From assembly GCA_902587565.1 (NCBI GenBank), contig CACILT010000001.1, forward strand, positions 62,001 through 126,000: 64,000 bases of DNA, given 5' to 3'. Shown here piece by piece: positions 10,441 through 19,992 of this stretch (positions are counted from its first letter, which is position 1; every line of letters starts with the position of its first letter). The stretch comes from an uncultured Alphaproteobacteria bacterium (GTDB lineage: Bacteria > Pseudomonadota > Alphaproteobacteria > HIMB59 > GCA-002718135). The translations under genes and the position numbers were made by a program. The notes beneath the pieces were generated by a model. That model saw only the letters and a list, made by a program, of their open reading frames with translations. It made no database searches and was not told the origin of the DNA.

Positions 10441-11031
10441 ATGCACCAAAAATTTATATTAGCCAGTTCAAGCAAATCTAGATACAAAATATTAAAAAAT
10501 GCAGGATTAAATTTCACACAAAAAAAACCAAATTGCAACGAAGAGGATATTAAACAAACTATTAATAGAAATACAAAGCCTGAAATTTTTGCAAAAAAAC
10601 TTTCTTATGAAAAAGCAAGAAGTGTAAGTATAAAAAAATTGTATACCAACAAGATTGTTTTGGGTTGTGATACTGTCATCTATCACAATGGAAAAATTTT
10701 AGATAAAGTAAACTCTATTGAGAAAGCACAAAAAAAAATCAAGTCTCTATCAGGAAAGACACACTTAATAGTATCTGGCTTAACTATTTGTTTGAATGGC
10801 TCTAAAGTTTGGGAAAATTACGAAAAAACCCATGTTAAAATAAGAAAGCTTAATAACAGTGAAATAAAAACATACTTAAAAAAAACAGGTAAACAAATAC
10901 TAAGCTCTGTTGGATGTTATCAAATAGAGAGCTTGGGGCCCAATATTATTGAGAGCATAAAAGGAGATTATTTTAATGTTATGGGATTGCCTTTATTTAA
11001 TTTGCTAGATTATTTATATTCAAAAAAATGA
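10441..11031 (+). CDS. maf: Maf family nucleotide pyrophosphatase
   Basis: House-cleaning pyrophosphatase acting on non-canonical or pyrimidine NTPs. The start MHQKFILASSSKSRYKIL matches the family hallmark ILASxSxxR, so the ATG at 10441 is preferred to an in-frame GTG at 10408 that would add 11 unrelated residues. GCDTVIYHNGKIL and KTHLIVSG are the other family motifs. It is the first gene right of the putative origin, and overlaps aroE by 4 bp. Confidence 0.92.
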   Translation: MHQKFILASSSKSRYKILKNAGLNFTQKKPNCNEEDIKQTINRNTKPEIFAKKLSYEKARSVSIKKLYTNKIVLGCDTVIYHNGKILDKVNSIEKAQKKIKSLSGKTHLIVSGLTICLNGSKVWENYEKTHVKIRKLNNSEIKTYLKKTGKQILSSVGCYQIESLGPNIIESIKGDYFNVMGLPLFNLLDYLYSKK

Positions 11032-11810
11032 AAAAACTTTATGTAGTTGGGAACAAGGTATCTAAAAGTCTTTCACCAATGATATTTAACTACTGGTTTA
11101 AAAAATATAACATTAAAGCAAGTTATGGATATTTAGAGCTAACAGAAAAAAACTTTCATAAAAAAATAAAAGAAGTTTTGAAAAAAAAAGATACGCTTGG
11201 TCTAAATGTAACCATCCCATTTAAAAAAAAAATTATCAAACACATTGGCAAAATAGACGCTCATGCAAAAAAAATTGGTGCTGTAAACTGTGTAACAAAT
11301 AAAAAAACTATAAATGGAACCAATACTGATTGGACAGGATATTACAAAACCTTACCAAATATAAAAAAAACCAAAAACAGAAAAGTTATTATTCTGGGTT
11401 ATGGAGGCGCATCACACGCCATTCACTATGTTTTAAAGAAGAGGGGTTTTAAGGATATTTTAATTTTCAACAGATCTAAGAAAAAAATTAAGTATTCAAA
11501 AAACACCGAGTATACAAAAAATTTTAGTGATCTTGAAGCACACCTTGAAGGGGTTTTTTTAATAATTAATACTACACCAATAAACCCCATGTTGAAAAAA
11601 CACTTAAAACTTATTACCATATCTACAATTGTAAGCGACATTGTTTACAGCCCAAAAAACACCTCATTTCTCAAACAGTTTCCGAAGAATAAAAAGATTT
11701 ATGGAATATCAATGTTGATAGAACAGGCCAAACCGTGTTTTAAAATGTGGTTTGGTAAAAACCCATCTGTAGATGGAAAAATGCTTAACACTATTTATAA
11801 AAAAATTTAA
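11028..11810 (+). CDS. aroE: Shikimate dehydrogenase
   Basis: 260 residues. NADPH-dependent reduction of 3-dehydroshikimate to shikimate on the chorismate route that also feeds the pab genes at 52-55 kb. Substrate-binding motifs VSKSLSPMIFN and LNVTIPFKKK (catalytic Lys), NGTNTDWTG, and a Rossmann glycine motif ILGYGGASHA are all present. It overlaps maf by 4 bp and coaE by 1 bp. Confidence 0.95.
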   Translation: MKKLYVVGNKVSKSLSPMIFNYWFKKYNIKASYGYLELTEKNFHKKIKEVLKKKDTLGLNVTIPFKKKIIKHIGKIDAHAKKIGAVNCVTNKKTINGTNTDWTGYYKTLPNIKKTKNRKVIILGYGGASHAIHYVLKKRGFKDILIFNRSKKKIKYSKNTEYTKNFSDLEAHLEGVFLIINTTPINPMLKKHLKLITISTIVSDIVYSPKNTSFLKQFPKNKKIYGISMLIEQAKPCFKMWFGKNPSVDGKMLNTIYKKI

Positions 11811-12400
11811 TGACAAAAACTATAGCAATAACAGGCGGTATAGGATCGGGTAAATCCACCTTTTGTAGTAAATTAAAAGAAAAAGGTTTTAAAATTCACA
11901 GCTCAGATGAGCAGGTGGCCAAAATATATAAAAACCCTGAAAAAAAATTTCTTACTTATTTACGTACCATAGGTTTGTCTAAGTCCATTTCAAAAAAAAA
12001 CATAAATAAAAAAATTATATCAAAGATTATTTTTGAAAATAAACAGATAAGAAAAAAGCTCGAGTTATACATATTTAAAATAGTAAGAAAAAAGAGGTCT
12101 GATTTTATAAAAAAAGAAAAACAAAAAAAAACAAAATTAATTTTTATTGATATACCATTATTGTTTGAAAACAATTTAGAGAAACAGTTCAACAAAGTAA
12201 TATCGATAATAGCCTCCAAACGAGTAAGATTAAAAAGATTAAAAAAAACGAGAAAAATGACTGAAAACCAATTTAAGAATATAACTCGATCTCAAACATC
12301 AGATGTTATAAGAAAAAAGAAATCTGATTATGTTATTTATAACAACTCGACATTAAAGGATTATAAAATTAAGATTAATAAGCTAATAAGTAAACTTTAG
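11810..12400 (+). CDS. coaE: Dephospho-CoA kinase
   Basis: 196 residues. Last step of coenzyme A synthesis. The P-loop GGIGSGKST lies near residue 9, followed by an acidic residue in SSDEQVAK and the lid region KRLKKTRKMTENQF. It overlaps the aroE stop by 1 bp and lies 8 bp before dnaQ. The many Lys residues reflect AT bias. Confidence 0.95.
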   Translation: MTKTIAITGGIGSGKSTFCSKLKEKGFKIHSSDEQVAKIYKNPEKKFLTYLRTIGLSKSISKKNINKKIISKIIFENKQIRKKLELYIFKIVRKKRSDFIKKEKQKKTKLIFIDIPLLFENNLEKQFNKVISIIASKRVRLKRLKKTRKMTENQFKNITRSQTSDVIRKKKSDYVIYNNSTLKDYKIKINKLISKL

Positions 12401-12408
12401 TTAAAATA

Positions 12409-13083
12409 ATGAGAGAAATAGTAATTGATACAGAAACCACGGGCCTTGATTATAAGACCGGTGACAGAATAATAGAAGTTGGTTGTGTGGAACTCAAAAA
12501 CTATGTTCCTACAGGAAACACACTCCAATTTTATTGCAAACCAGACAGAAGTATAAGCGAAGGGGCAAAAAATATTGTGGGTCTTTCAGATGATTTTCTT
12601 AATCAACAAAAACCATTTGAAGAAAACCATAAGGAGCTCTTAAATTTTTTGAAAAACGACACATTGGTAATTCACAATGCATCATTTGATTTAGGCTTTA
12701 TAAATAATGAGTTATCAATCTTAGGATTACCTCGTTTAGATAATCCTGTAGTTGACACAGTTTCTCTTGCAAGAGAGGTTCTGAATACAAGAATAGCTAA
12801 CCTCGACTATTTGTGTAGAAGATTTAACATTGATTTATCAGATAGATCATTTCACGGAGCCTTACTTGACTCTCAGCTTTTAGCTGCAGTTTATCTAGAG
12901 TTAAGAGGAGGTAAGCAGTTTTCTATGGAGCTGAATTCAAATACTGATGAAAAAAACACACAAATTAACAACAAAAATGAAACAAAAACCAAAATTATAG
13001 AAGTTAATAAAGAAGATTATCTTGCTCACAAAGAAATGTTAAAAAAACTAAAAAACCCACTTTGGAAAAAATTTAACTATTAA
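12409..13083 (+). CDS. dnaQ: DNA polymerase III subunit epsilon (proofreading exonuclease)
   Basis: 224 residues, DEDDh exonuclease. Exo I is DTETTG near residue 6, Exo II HNASFDLGF, Exo III HGALLDSQLL with the catalytic His and Asp. It proofreads within the replicase core. In many relatives secB sits between dnaQ and the Tim44-like gene; here only 30 bp separate them and no secB is present. Confidence 0.96.
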   Translation: MREIVIDTETTGLDYKTGDRIIEVGCVELKNYVPTGNTLQFYCKPDRSISEGAKNIVGLSDDFLNQQKPFEENHKELLNFLKNDTLVIHNASFDLGFINNELSILGLPRLDNPVVDTVSLAREVLNTRIANLDYLCRRFNIDLSDRSFHGALLDSQLLAAVYLELRGGKQFSMELNSNTDEKNTQINNKNETKTKIIEVNKEDYLAHKEMLKKLKNPLWKKFNY

Positions 13084-13113
13084 TATTTAAAAAAGTTATT
13101 ATATTAAAATCAA

Positions 13114-13695
13114 ATGATTTACGGCGACCTTCAATTTTTTGATATTCTAATTTTCGCAGCTATTGCTGGATTTATTATTTATAGATTGAGGAGCGTTCTA
13201 GGAAAAAGAACAGGGTTTCAAAAAAATATTTCAGAGCCAAAACCGCAACAAACCAAAAAACAAGAAGATGTTCAAAAAATACCATCTCTAATGGATAATG
13301 AGACAAAGCTTGAAGCTGTATATAAAAAAGTAAATAATTTTAATCACAGAGAGTTCCTTGATGGCGCCAAGAAAGCTTTTGAAATTATAATTTCATCTTT
13401 CAACAACGGAGATAAAAAAACATTAAAAAATCTTGTTTCTAAGGATGTTTATTCTGCCTTTGAAAAAGCCATTGATGAAAAAACAAACAATCCAGATTCA
13501 CAATTTTATTCGCTTATTGTAGAGGGTATCGAAGATGCAAAAGTAGAAAATAATACAATATCAATATCGGTCAATTTTATTAGTGAGCAGATGTTAAATA
13601 ATGATGAGGGCTCTATTGTTAAAAATAAAGACACTTGGACTTTTGAAAAACCGGTAAACTCTTCTAGTCCTATATGGATATTAACTCAAACTTAA
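13114..13695 (+). CDS. Tim44-like domain protein (TimA-type)
   Basis: 193 residues with one N-terminal membrane segment (ILIFAAIAGFIIYRL), a charged linker, and a C-terminal Tim44-like/mL45 domain (FLDGAKKAFEIIISSFNNGDKKTLKNLVSKDVYSAF). Alphaproteobacterial relatives of mitochondrial Tim44 are thought to act in inner-membrane protein traffic. Position after dnaQ is conserved in the class. The exact role is not shown by the sequence. Confidence 0.9.
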   Translation: MIYGDLQFFDILIFAAIAGFIIYRLRSVLGKRTGFQKNISEPKPQQTKKQEDVQKIPSLMDNETKLEAVYKKVNNFNHREFLDGAKKAFEIIISSFNNGDKKTLKNLVSKDVYSAFEKAIDEKTNNPDSQFYSLIVEGIEDAKVENNTISISVNFISEQMLNNDEGSIVKNKDTWTFEKPVNSSSPIWILTQT

Positions 13696-13698
13696 TAT

Positions 13699-14127
13699 TT
13701 GTCCCTTAAAGAACTCAAAGATCGAATTAAAAAAAATGAGGGTTATTCTGATAAACCTTATCAAGATCAATTAGGTTTTTATACCATTGGCTATGGCCAT
13801 CTCATTAAAGAAAAAGAAAATAAATATTACATAAAAAATTTTAAAAAAGAACATTTTGAAGAATTGTTTGAGATAGATTTTAAAAAAGCACACGAACAGT
13901 ACAAAAAAATTTTTTTTAAAAAAGATCATACAGCTTCAGAGAAAGAATTATTAATAGAAATGCTGTTTCAGCTTGGGGCAAAAGGCGTTTCTAAATTTAA
14001 AAAAATGCTTTATTTTCTAAATAAAAAACAAAAATTCATGGCATCACTAGAGATGTTGGACAGCTTGTGGTACTTACAAACCCCTGAAAGGGTAAAAAAT
14101 TTAATAAAAAAATATACTAAAAAATAA
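13699..14127 (+). CDS. Phage-type lysozyme (GH24-like muramidase)
   Basis: 142 residues starting at TTG, 3 bp after the Tim44-like gene. The N-terminus KKNEGYSDKPYQDQLGFYTIGYGH shows the T4-lysozyme/endolysin pattern: catalytic Glu in NEGY, Asp in YQDQ, Thr in YTIGYGH. The C-terminal part (LIEMLFQLGAKGVSKFKKML) also fits. There is no signal peptide and no adjacent phage gene. In many Alphaproteobacteria this operon slot between tim44 and smr holds a lytic transglycosylase (mltA), so this may be a functional replacement in wall turnover (inference). Confidence 0.85.
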   Translation: MSLKELKDRIKKNEGYSDKPYQDQLGFYTIGYGHLIKEKENKYYIKNFKKEHFEELFEIDFKKAHEQYKKIFFKKDHTASEKELLIEMLFQLGAKGVSKFKKMLYFLNKKQKFMASLEMLDSLWYLQTPERVKNLIKKYTKK

Positions 14128-14666
14128 TGGAAGAAGATTTTTTTTTAAAAAACATGAAGGGTGTAAAACCTTTTAAAAAAGATACCTCAATAGTTAAAAC
14201 AAAAACAACCAATAAAAGAAATGTAAAACTAGATAAAAAAACTAATTCTAATAATACTAACAAACAAACAGTAACTGAACACAAAGTTAGTAGTTCTGAG
14301 TTTAAACTATCATTTGGTGAGCTTAACAGGGAGCTTAAGCGGGGAAAAATTAATATAGATAGGAGAATTGATCTTCATGGGTATGGTTTAGTCGAAGCAC
14401 ATGAAAAATTTATAAGTGAGGTGAAAAAAAATTATAGCAAGAATAAAAGATGCTTGCTTATAATTACTGGAAAGGGTGTTCATAAAAAAACTGAAAGTGA
14501 GCAAGGCACAAACCCTAAACTTTTCTATGGAAAGATTAAAAACTCAATAATAAACTGGATAAACGAAGAAGATCTTAAGAAATATATCTTAACATATCAA
14601 AACGCAAGTTTTGAACACGGGGGCGACGGAGCTCTTTTTGTCTATTTAAGAAAAAAAAAGTTTTAA
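14127..14666 (+). CDS. Smr domain protein
   Basis: 179 residues. A basic, disordered N-terminal half (Lys/Thr/Asn-rich) leads to a C-terminal Smr domain with RIDLHGYGLVEAHEKF, IITGKGVHKK and HGGDGALFVYLRKK. Stand-alone Smr domains often have nuclease activity; the substrate here is unknown. It overlaps the lysozyme stop by 1 bp and converges on the DUF3108 gene with a 4-bp 3' overlap. Confidence 0.92.
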   Translation: MEEDFFLKNMKGVKPFKKDTSIVKTKTTNKRNVKLDKKTNSNNTNKQTVTEHKVSSSEFKLSFGELNRELKRGKINIDRRIDLHGYGLVEAHEKFISEVKKNYSKNKRCLLIITGKGVHKKTESEQGTNPKLFYGKIKNSIINWINEEDLKKYILTYQNASFEHGGDGALFVYLRKKKF

Positions 14667-15334
14667 ATTCTTTCTAACCTAAACACTCTTTCTTTAAAAT
14701 GAATAAAAATTTCATATGGAAGAAAATCATCTTCAATAAAAAACTCAATCATTTTTAAATCATTCCTTTTATGATCAGCCCAAATATTTATGTAATCTTC
14801 AATTTTTAAAATTATATTTCCATCCTCACCTTCATTTTTTTTAAGCCTATAAATTCTTCTCCCATCAATAGTTTTTGCCTCATTTTTCCCATTTAAAATA
14901 TTTATAAAAGATGTGATTGGGTCAAAATATAAATATAAGTCTTCTAGGTTTACTCTAGCTATTTCTTCTTCTATAGGCTCTTGTTTTAATTCAATTAAAT
15001 AATCATCAAAAGACATTTTAACTATTTTTGTTTTCTTCTTCGTCTTCCAAAACTGTTTATAATTCTGGGTCTTAAATATATTGTTTTCAATAACCCCAGT
15101 TGAAAGATAGTTTCCTTCAAATTTATATAAGGGCGAAAAGATGCCAGAATTTTTCAAATTAATTCTTGTTTGATAAATGTTATCATTAATATTTAATGAC
15201 CAACTAAAATTACCAATTTTAATTCCTGTTGTGCTGACCTTATATTCAGCACTGAAATTATTTGCATAAGATGTATTAACTACAAATATAATAAAAAATA
15301 CTAGAAATTTATTCAAAAACAACCTCGTAAACAT
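14663..15334 (-). CDS. DUF3108 periplasmic protein
   Basis: About 223 residues. An N-terminal signal peptide ends near NTSYA, followed by a beta-rich DUF3108 domain (AEYKVSTTGIKIGNFSWSLNI, then YKFEGNYLSTGVIEN). Members are exported envelope proteins of unknown function. I chose the ATG at 15334 over a TTG one codon upstream. It overlaps the glycosyltransferase gene by 26 bp, so the two are probably co-transcribed with the PAP2 gene. Confidence 0.8.
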   Translation of the reverse strand: MFTRLFLNKFLVFFIIFVVNTSYANNFSAEYKVSTTGIKIGNFSWSLNINDNIYQTRINLKNSGIFSPLYKFEGNYLSTGVIENNIFKTQNYKQFWKTKKKTKIVKMSFDDYLIELKQEPIEEEIARVNLEDLYLYFDPITSFINILNGKNEAKTIDGRRIYRLKKNEGEDGNIILKIEDYINIWADHKRNDLKMIEFFIEDDFLPYEIFIHFKERVFRLERI

Positions 15335-16694
15335 CAAGTTTTCTTTTAGTAAATTTCTGATCAGGCATATTTATTTTTAGCATTTTATATTCATTCTCTA
15401 AATAATTTATATCTGAGGGGCTTCCAATTAAAGTAAAGTTTTCATTTATATTTTTATTAAGAGGTGACACTATTTTAAAGTGGTTTGTTATTTTATCTCC
15501 TTTTTTATGTGGCATATAGAAATTAATATCCTTATCTCTTAATTCAAAATTAAGGCTTGAAAATAAAAGCCGATCTGAAACCACTATATTTTTTACGACA
15601 CCATTTGAAGAATTGCTGTAAATTTTTAGAGCATAATCATTTATACCATTTACTCGGTCAAAAATTTTAGAGGGATAACTCATTCCAATCATAACAAAAA
15701 AAACAAAACAGAGAGTAAAGTTAAATATAAAATTAGCTATTTTAAAAAAAGAAATATTAGTTCTAATATATAAAAAAACAAATAAGGAAATTAAAGCTGG
15801 GGCAGCCCAATTTGCATTAGCTCTAACAATAATTGCTTCTACTAAGACAATTAAAATTATAGGCATAGAAAATATTAGTAAAATTTTTTGAATATAATTC
15901 CATTTGTTAAATCCAAATAACCCACCCAAAACTATAAATGGACCCAACATTAAAACTTGAATTAACAAAAATTCTAAACCCCTTATGAAATCTATTTTAA
16001 TATTAGCAAAATTCGCATTATCAGAAGTATGCTGAAGTGTTATCCAATCATTATTAAAGTTCCAAATAATATTTGGTATGATAATTATAAATACACATAA
16101 AAAAGTAAGACTAAAACCTAATAAATTATCCAAAAAAATTTTTCTAAATCTTTTATCAAATAAAATTAAAACAAATAAACAAATTACAAAATATATAGCT
16201 GCGTATTTTGATAAAAAACCTAACCCCAAAAAAATACCTAATAATATAAAGTTTTTTAAACCTTGTTCGTTATTGATCTTAATTAATTCATTGAGTGAAA
16301 GTGTCCAAAATAATAATAAAAAAAGATCAGTACTAATTATAAAAGATGAAAAAGAAACAGCTGGTATAAATAAAAAAATTAAAGAACCTGCAAATGACTC
16401 TTTTTTATTTAGTCCAGAGTTAAATAAAAGATTATAAATACTACAAGCAATCAATAAATAGACAAATGATGGGAGAAGTTTTAATGAAACAAAACTACTA
16501 CCTAATATTTCCGTATAAACTCTTATTATCCAAGACAAAAAAGGAGGTTTCGAAAAATAACCAAAGTTAATATCTTTTGACCATAACCAATACTGTGCTT
16601 CATCACCAAACAAATTAAAAGTAGTAAAATTTAAGGCAATTATCTTTGATAAAAGTAAAACAATAAATGATGGCAATAGAATTTTATTTAACAT
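15309..16694 (-). CDS. Glycosyltransferase family 39 / ArnT-like membrane protein
   Basis: About 461 residues with many membrane helices. The first periplasmic loop FGDEAQYWLWSKDINFGYFSKPPF carries the DE pair and the GYxxKPP-type motif typical of PMT/ArnT GT-C enzymes, which move sugars from polyprenyl phosphate donors to lipid A or proteins. I took the ATG at 16694; a TTG at 16715 is possible. It follows the double PAP2 phosphatase with 11-bp overlap, suggesting joint action on envelope lipids. The substrate is not known. Confidence 0.85.
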   Translation of the reverse strand: MLNKILLPSFIVLLLSKIIALNFTTFNLFGDEAQYWLWSKDINFGYFSKPPFLSWIIRVYTEILGSSFVSLKLLPSFVYLLIACSIYNLLFNSGLNKKESFAGSLIFLFIPAVSFSSFIISTDLFLLLFWTLSLNELIKINNEQGLKNFILLGIFLGLGFLSKYAAIYFVICLFVLILFDKRFRKIFLDNLLGFSLTFLCVFIIIIPNIIWNFNNDWITLQHTSDNANFANIKIDFIRGLEFLLIQVLMLGPFIVLGGLFGFNKWNYIQKILLIFSMPIILIVLVEAIIVRANANWAAPALISLFVFLYIRTNISFFKIANFIFNFTLCFVFFVMIGMSYPSKIFDRVNGINDYALKIYSNSSNGVVKNIVVSDRLLFSSLNFELRDKDINFYMPHKKGDKITNHFKIVSPLNKNINENFTLIGSPSDINYLENEYKMLKINMPDQKFTKRKLDVYEVVFE

Positions 16695-18018
16695 AATATT
16701 TTTTATACAATTCAAATAAAATTATATTTAAAATTACAATAAAAAAGCCAGCAAATAAAATATCACTTAAAAAATGACCGCCAGCCATTATTCTAATTAA
16801 GCCAAACACACAACCAGCAACGAAGCTTGCATAAAGAAAAACTATTTTTTTTGTAACTAAATATAGAATTATAATTGAAAACCCAACAGAGGCATCACCA
16901 GAAACAAAGGAGCAATTTGTTTCGCAAGCATTTCTTATTTCAAACCAAGGGGAAAAAGATTCTTCTCCACCCAACTCTAATACATCGTTTGGTCTTGCCC
17001 TACCCCAAAAATTTTTAAGTATAATATTAACAAAAATTAAAACACTGATAATTTGAGAAATCCATAATAAAACTATTTCTTTGATAGAAAACCTATAATT
17101 AAAAAAAATTTTATCTATTTTAAAGAAACGCCCAACTATTGGAAAAATTAAAATATAAATAAGTATTAGTGGTAATAAAATATCCCTAAAAAATATTGAA
17201 GTTAAATCATAACTTTGTAATTCAAATTGTGATTCCCCCTTATAAAACAAAGATGATACATATATATCTAAGGTTGGGCCTGCAGTCACAAACACGCAAC
17301 AAAAAAACAAAATTAGAATGTAATAAAAAATCTCAGAATTTTTTTCAGGAATTAAATTTGAGAATTTGTATTTATTATATTTATCTTCTATTAATTTATT
17401 TAAAACCTTAAATAATATTAAAGCTAAAATTGCCCCTGCAACAATATCTGTAAAAAAATGTGCACCTACAATAACACGACTAAAAGCAACCACAGAAGCT
17501 AAAAAATAAAAAAAATATTTTAACCTTGGAACAACAGAAACCAAAATAAAACAAACTATAAATATTGTAGAAGAGTGTCCGGAGGGGAAAGAATGAAAAC
17601 TTGACTCCATCGTAAAATATTTAAAATTAAAAACGTCCTCGAAATCAGTATGATTTGGTCTGGGCCTTCCCACCACATGTTTTATAATTTGAGTAATTAT
17701 CCCAACTGTCAAAATATAAACAAAAGAAGAAATAAAAAAATTAGAAAGGTTTTTTGCTGATTTAGTTTTTATGATTTGAAGCTTGTTGTTTATATAAAAA
17801 ATAATAAAGCCTATTGTTGCAATAGAAAAATACCAAGACGAACTACCAAGTTTTGTTATTTCTGAAAAAAATTCTTTTAGAAAAACTCCATTTACCCGCT
17901 CACTTAAGTTTGTATAATAACTATAAAAAAAAAGATCTAAACTAAAAGAAGCAAAAATACTTAATGTTATTAATGCTAAAATAAGTAATTCAAATTTGAT
18001 GCTTTTAAAAATACTCAT
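16684..18018 (-). CDS. Tandem double-PAP2 membrane phosphatase
   Basis: 444 residues holding two PAP2-family domains in one chain. Domain 1 has all three motifs: KHVVGRPRP (113-121), SFPSGHSS (143-150) and SRVIVGAHFFTD (180-191). Domain 2 has KNFWGRARP (335-343) and RIMAGGHFLSD (409-419), but its middle motif is SFVSGDAS (370-377), with Asp where the catalytic His normally sits. PAP2 membrane enzymes act on lipid phosphates such as lipid A, undecaprenyl or phosphatidylglycerol phosphates. It lies upstream of the ArnT-like gene. One active and one altered site is inferred. Confidence 0.88.
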   Translation of the reverse strand: MSIFKSIKFELLILALITLSIFASFSLDLFFYSYYTNLSERVNGVFLKEFFSEITKLGSSSWYFSIATIGFIIFYINNKLQIIKTKSAKNLSNFFISSFVYILTVGIITQIIKHVVGRPRPNHTDFEDVFNFKYFTMESSFHSFPSGHSSTIFIVCFILVSVVPRLKYFFYFLASVVAFSRVIVGAHFFTDIVAGAILALILFKVLNKLIEDKYNKYKFSNLIPEKNSEIFYYILILFFCCVFVTAGPTLDIYVSSLFYKGESQFELQSYDLTSIFFRDILLPLILIYILIFPIVGRFFKIDKIFFNYRFSIKEIVLLWISQIISVLIFVNIILKNFWGRARPNDVLELGGEESFSPWFEIRNACETNCSFVSGDASVGFSIIILYLVTKKIVFLYASFVAGCVFGLIRIMAGGHFLSDILFAGFFIVILNIILFELYKKYYVK

Positions 18019-18047
18019 TTTACAACTATTAAAAAATTAAATGAGCT

Positions 18048-19361
18048 TTACAATATAAACTTTGATAAGTCCTGACTTTTAATAAGTTCTCCTAGGCTAT
18101 TTTCAACGTATTCTTTATTAATTATAATTTCTGTAGGGCCTATATCTGATGCGGTATAACTAACCTCTTCAAGTAGTTTTTCCATTACAGTATGGAGTCT
18201 TCTGGCACCTATGTTTTCTACGTTCTGATTTATCTCTGTAGATAGAGAGGCTATGGTATCAATTCCATCTTCTTCAAACTTCAAATCAACCTTTTCTGTT
18301 CCAAGAAGTCCTTGATATTGTTTAATCAAGCTGTTTTGTGTTTCAGTAAGAATAAGTTTAAAATCTTTTTTACTTAGACTATCAAGCTCGACTCTAATTG
18401 GCAACCTACCCTGAAGTTCGGGCAGCATGTCTGATGGTTTAGATAGGTGAAATGCCCCGGAGGCAATGAACAAAATATAATCTGTTTTTACCACGCCATA
18501 TTTTGTGGTAACCGCAGTTCCCTCAATAAGTGGTAATAAATCTCTTTGAACACCTTCTCTCGAAACATCCGCACCACTTCTATCGGCTCTAGAAGTAATT
18601 TTATCTATTTCATCTATAAAAACGATACCATTTTGCTCTACGTCATCTAATGCTCTTGTGTTTATTTTATCTTTATCTAAAAGTTTATCAGTTTCCTCAC
18701 TTAACAAATAAGCATGAGAATCTTTGACGCTCATTTTTTTCATTTTTTTTTGATTGCCAAAACCTTTTCCAAATACATCGCCTAAATTAATCATGCCCAT
18801 TTGAGAACCAGGCATGCCAGGTATATCCATTGTTGGTAAACTTAAATTTGCATTAGCTGAAACTGGAATCTCAACCTCATTATCATTTAATTCACCTGAT
18901 CTTAGTTTTTTCCTAAAATTATCTCGAGTTGCCGGCGTCGAACTTTTTGAAACCAAAACATCTAAAATTCTTTCTTCTGCATTCTTCTCTGCCTTAGCTT
19001 TAACCTCTTGACCCATTTGTATTTTTGTTTTTGTAATGCTTATTTCAACAAGATCTCTTATTATTTGCTCAACATCCCTTCCGACGTAACCAACTTCTGT
19101 AAATTTAGTTGCTTCAACTTTTACAAAGGGAGCATTTGCTAATTTAGCGAGCCTTCTTGATATTTCAGTCTTTCCACAACCAGTAGGACCAACCATTAAA
19201 ATATTTTTTGGTACAATTTCTTCTTTTAAAGAATCATCTAGTTGTTTTCTTCTCCACCTATTTCTTAAAGCAACAGCAACAGCTTTTTTTGCTTTGTTCT
19301 GACCAATTATGAATTTATCTAATTCAGAAACAATTTCTCTTGGACTAAAACTGGATTCCAT
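18048..19361 (-). CDS. hslU: ATP-dependent protease ATPase subunit HslU
   Basis: About 437 residues. AAA+ unfoldase with Walker [16 protein letters not shown] pore motif, Walker B IVFIDEID and sensor-2 region [17 protein letters not shown]. It feeds substrates to HslV. The ATG at 19361 ([21 protein letters not shown]) is chosen over a TTG at 19373. It lies 1 bp after the hslV stop. Confidence 0.97.
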   Translation of the reverse strand: MESSFSPREIVSELDKFIIGQNKAKKAVAVALRNRWRRKQLDDSLKEEIVPKNILMVGPTGCGKTEISRRLAKLANAPFVKVEATKFTEVGYVGRDVEQIIRDLVEISITKTKIQMGQEVKAKAEKNAEERILDVLVSKSSTPATRDNFRKKLRSGELNDNEVEIPVSANANLSLPTMDIPGMPGSQMGMINLGDVFGKGFGNQKKMKKMSVKDSHAYLLSEETDKLLDKDKINTRALDDVEQNGIVFIDEIDKITSRADRSGADVSREGVQRDLLPLIEGTAVTTKYGVVKTDYILFIASGAFHLSKPSDMLPELQGRLPIRVELDSLSKKDFKLILTETQNSLIKQYQGLLGTEKVDLKFEEDGIDTIASLSTEINQNVENIGARRLHTVMEKLLEEVSYTASDIGPTEIIINKEYVENSLGELIKSQDLSKFIL

Positions 19362-19362
19362 T

Positions 19363-19911
19363 TTACAGCTCAATAGTTTCTGAAATGATATTATGGTTTG
19401 TATAAATACAAATATCCGCAGCTATGTTAAGTGATTCTAAAGCAATTTCTTTTGCGTCCATTTTTGTGTTTTTCATCAATGCTTTAGCAGCACTATTTGC
19501 GTATGGACCACCAGAACCTATTGCAAGTATACCATCGTCAGATTCAATTACATCACCTGTGCCTGATAATAGCAAGCTAACATCTTTATCAGCTACAATC
19601 ATCATCGCTTCTAATCTTCTTAGATATCTATCAGTTCTCCAATCTTTAGCCAGTTCTACACATGCTCTCTTAAGTTGATTTTTATATTGATCTAACTTTC
19701 CTTCTAATCTTTCAAATAAAGCAAAAGCATCTGCCGTAGATCCAGCAAATCCTGATATAACAGTTTCTTCGGCTCCAAGCCTTCTAATTTTTTTAACGTT
19801 TGATTTCATTACGGTATTACCAAGACTAGCCTGACCATCACCTGCAATAACGACAAGATTGTCTTTTCTAATTCCCACAATAGTTGTTGATTTAATAATA
19901 TTTTTTTTCAT
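19363..19911 (-). CDS. hslV: ATP-dependent protease proteolytic subunit HslV
   Basis: 182 residues. Threonine peptidase; a short propeptide (8 residues) precedes the catalytic TTIVGIRK, so Thr9 would be the mature N-terminal nucleophile. [13 protein letters not shown] and [15 protein letters not shown] are family segments. First gene of hslVU, divergent from hisB across 81 bp. Confidence 0.97.
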   Translation of the reverse strand: MKKNIIKSTTIVGIRKDNLVVIAGDGQASLGNTVMKSNVKKIRRLGAEETVISGFAGSTADAFALFERLEGKLDQYKNQLKRACVELAKDWRTDRYLRRLEAMMIVADKDVSLLLSGTGDVIESDDGILAIGSGGPYANSAAKALMKNTKMDAKEIALESLNIAADICIYTNHNIISETIEL

Positions 19912-19992
19912 TCTTTCATAAGATGGCTATTTAATTATTTTAATCAAGTAATTTACCTAGAATAAATCAGATTTCACTGATATTAGGCAAAA

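Noticed and set aside
19921-19948. Possible sigma32 promoter before hslV (CTTGAT, 14-nt spacer, AGCCATCT on the - strand)
   Set aside because: Spacing matches, but the -10 is weak and ends only 9 bp before the start codon, leaving almost no leader.
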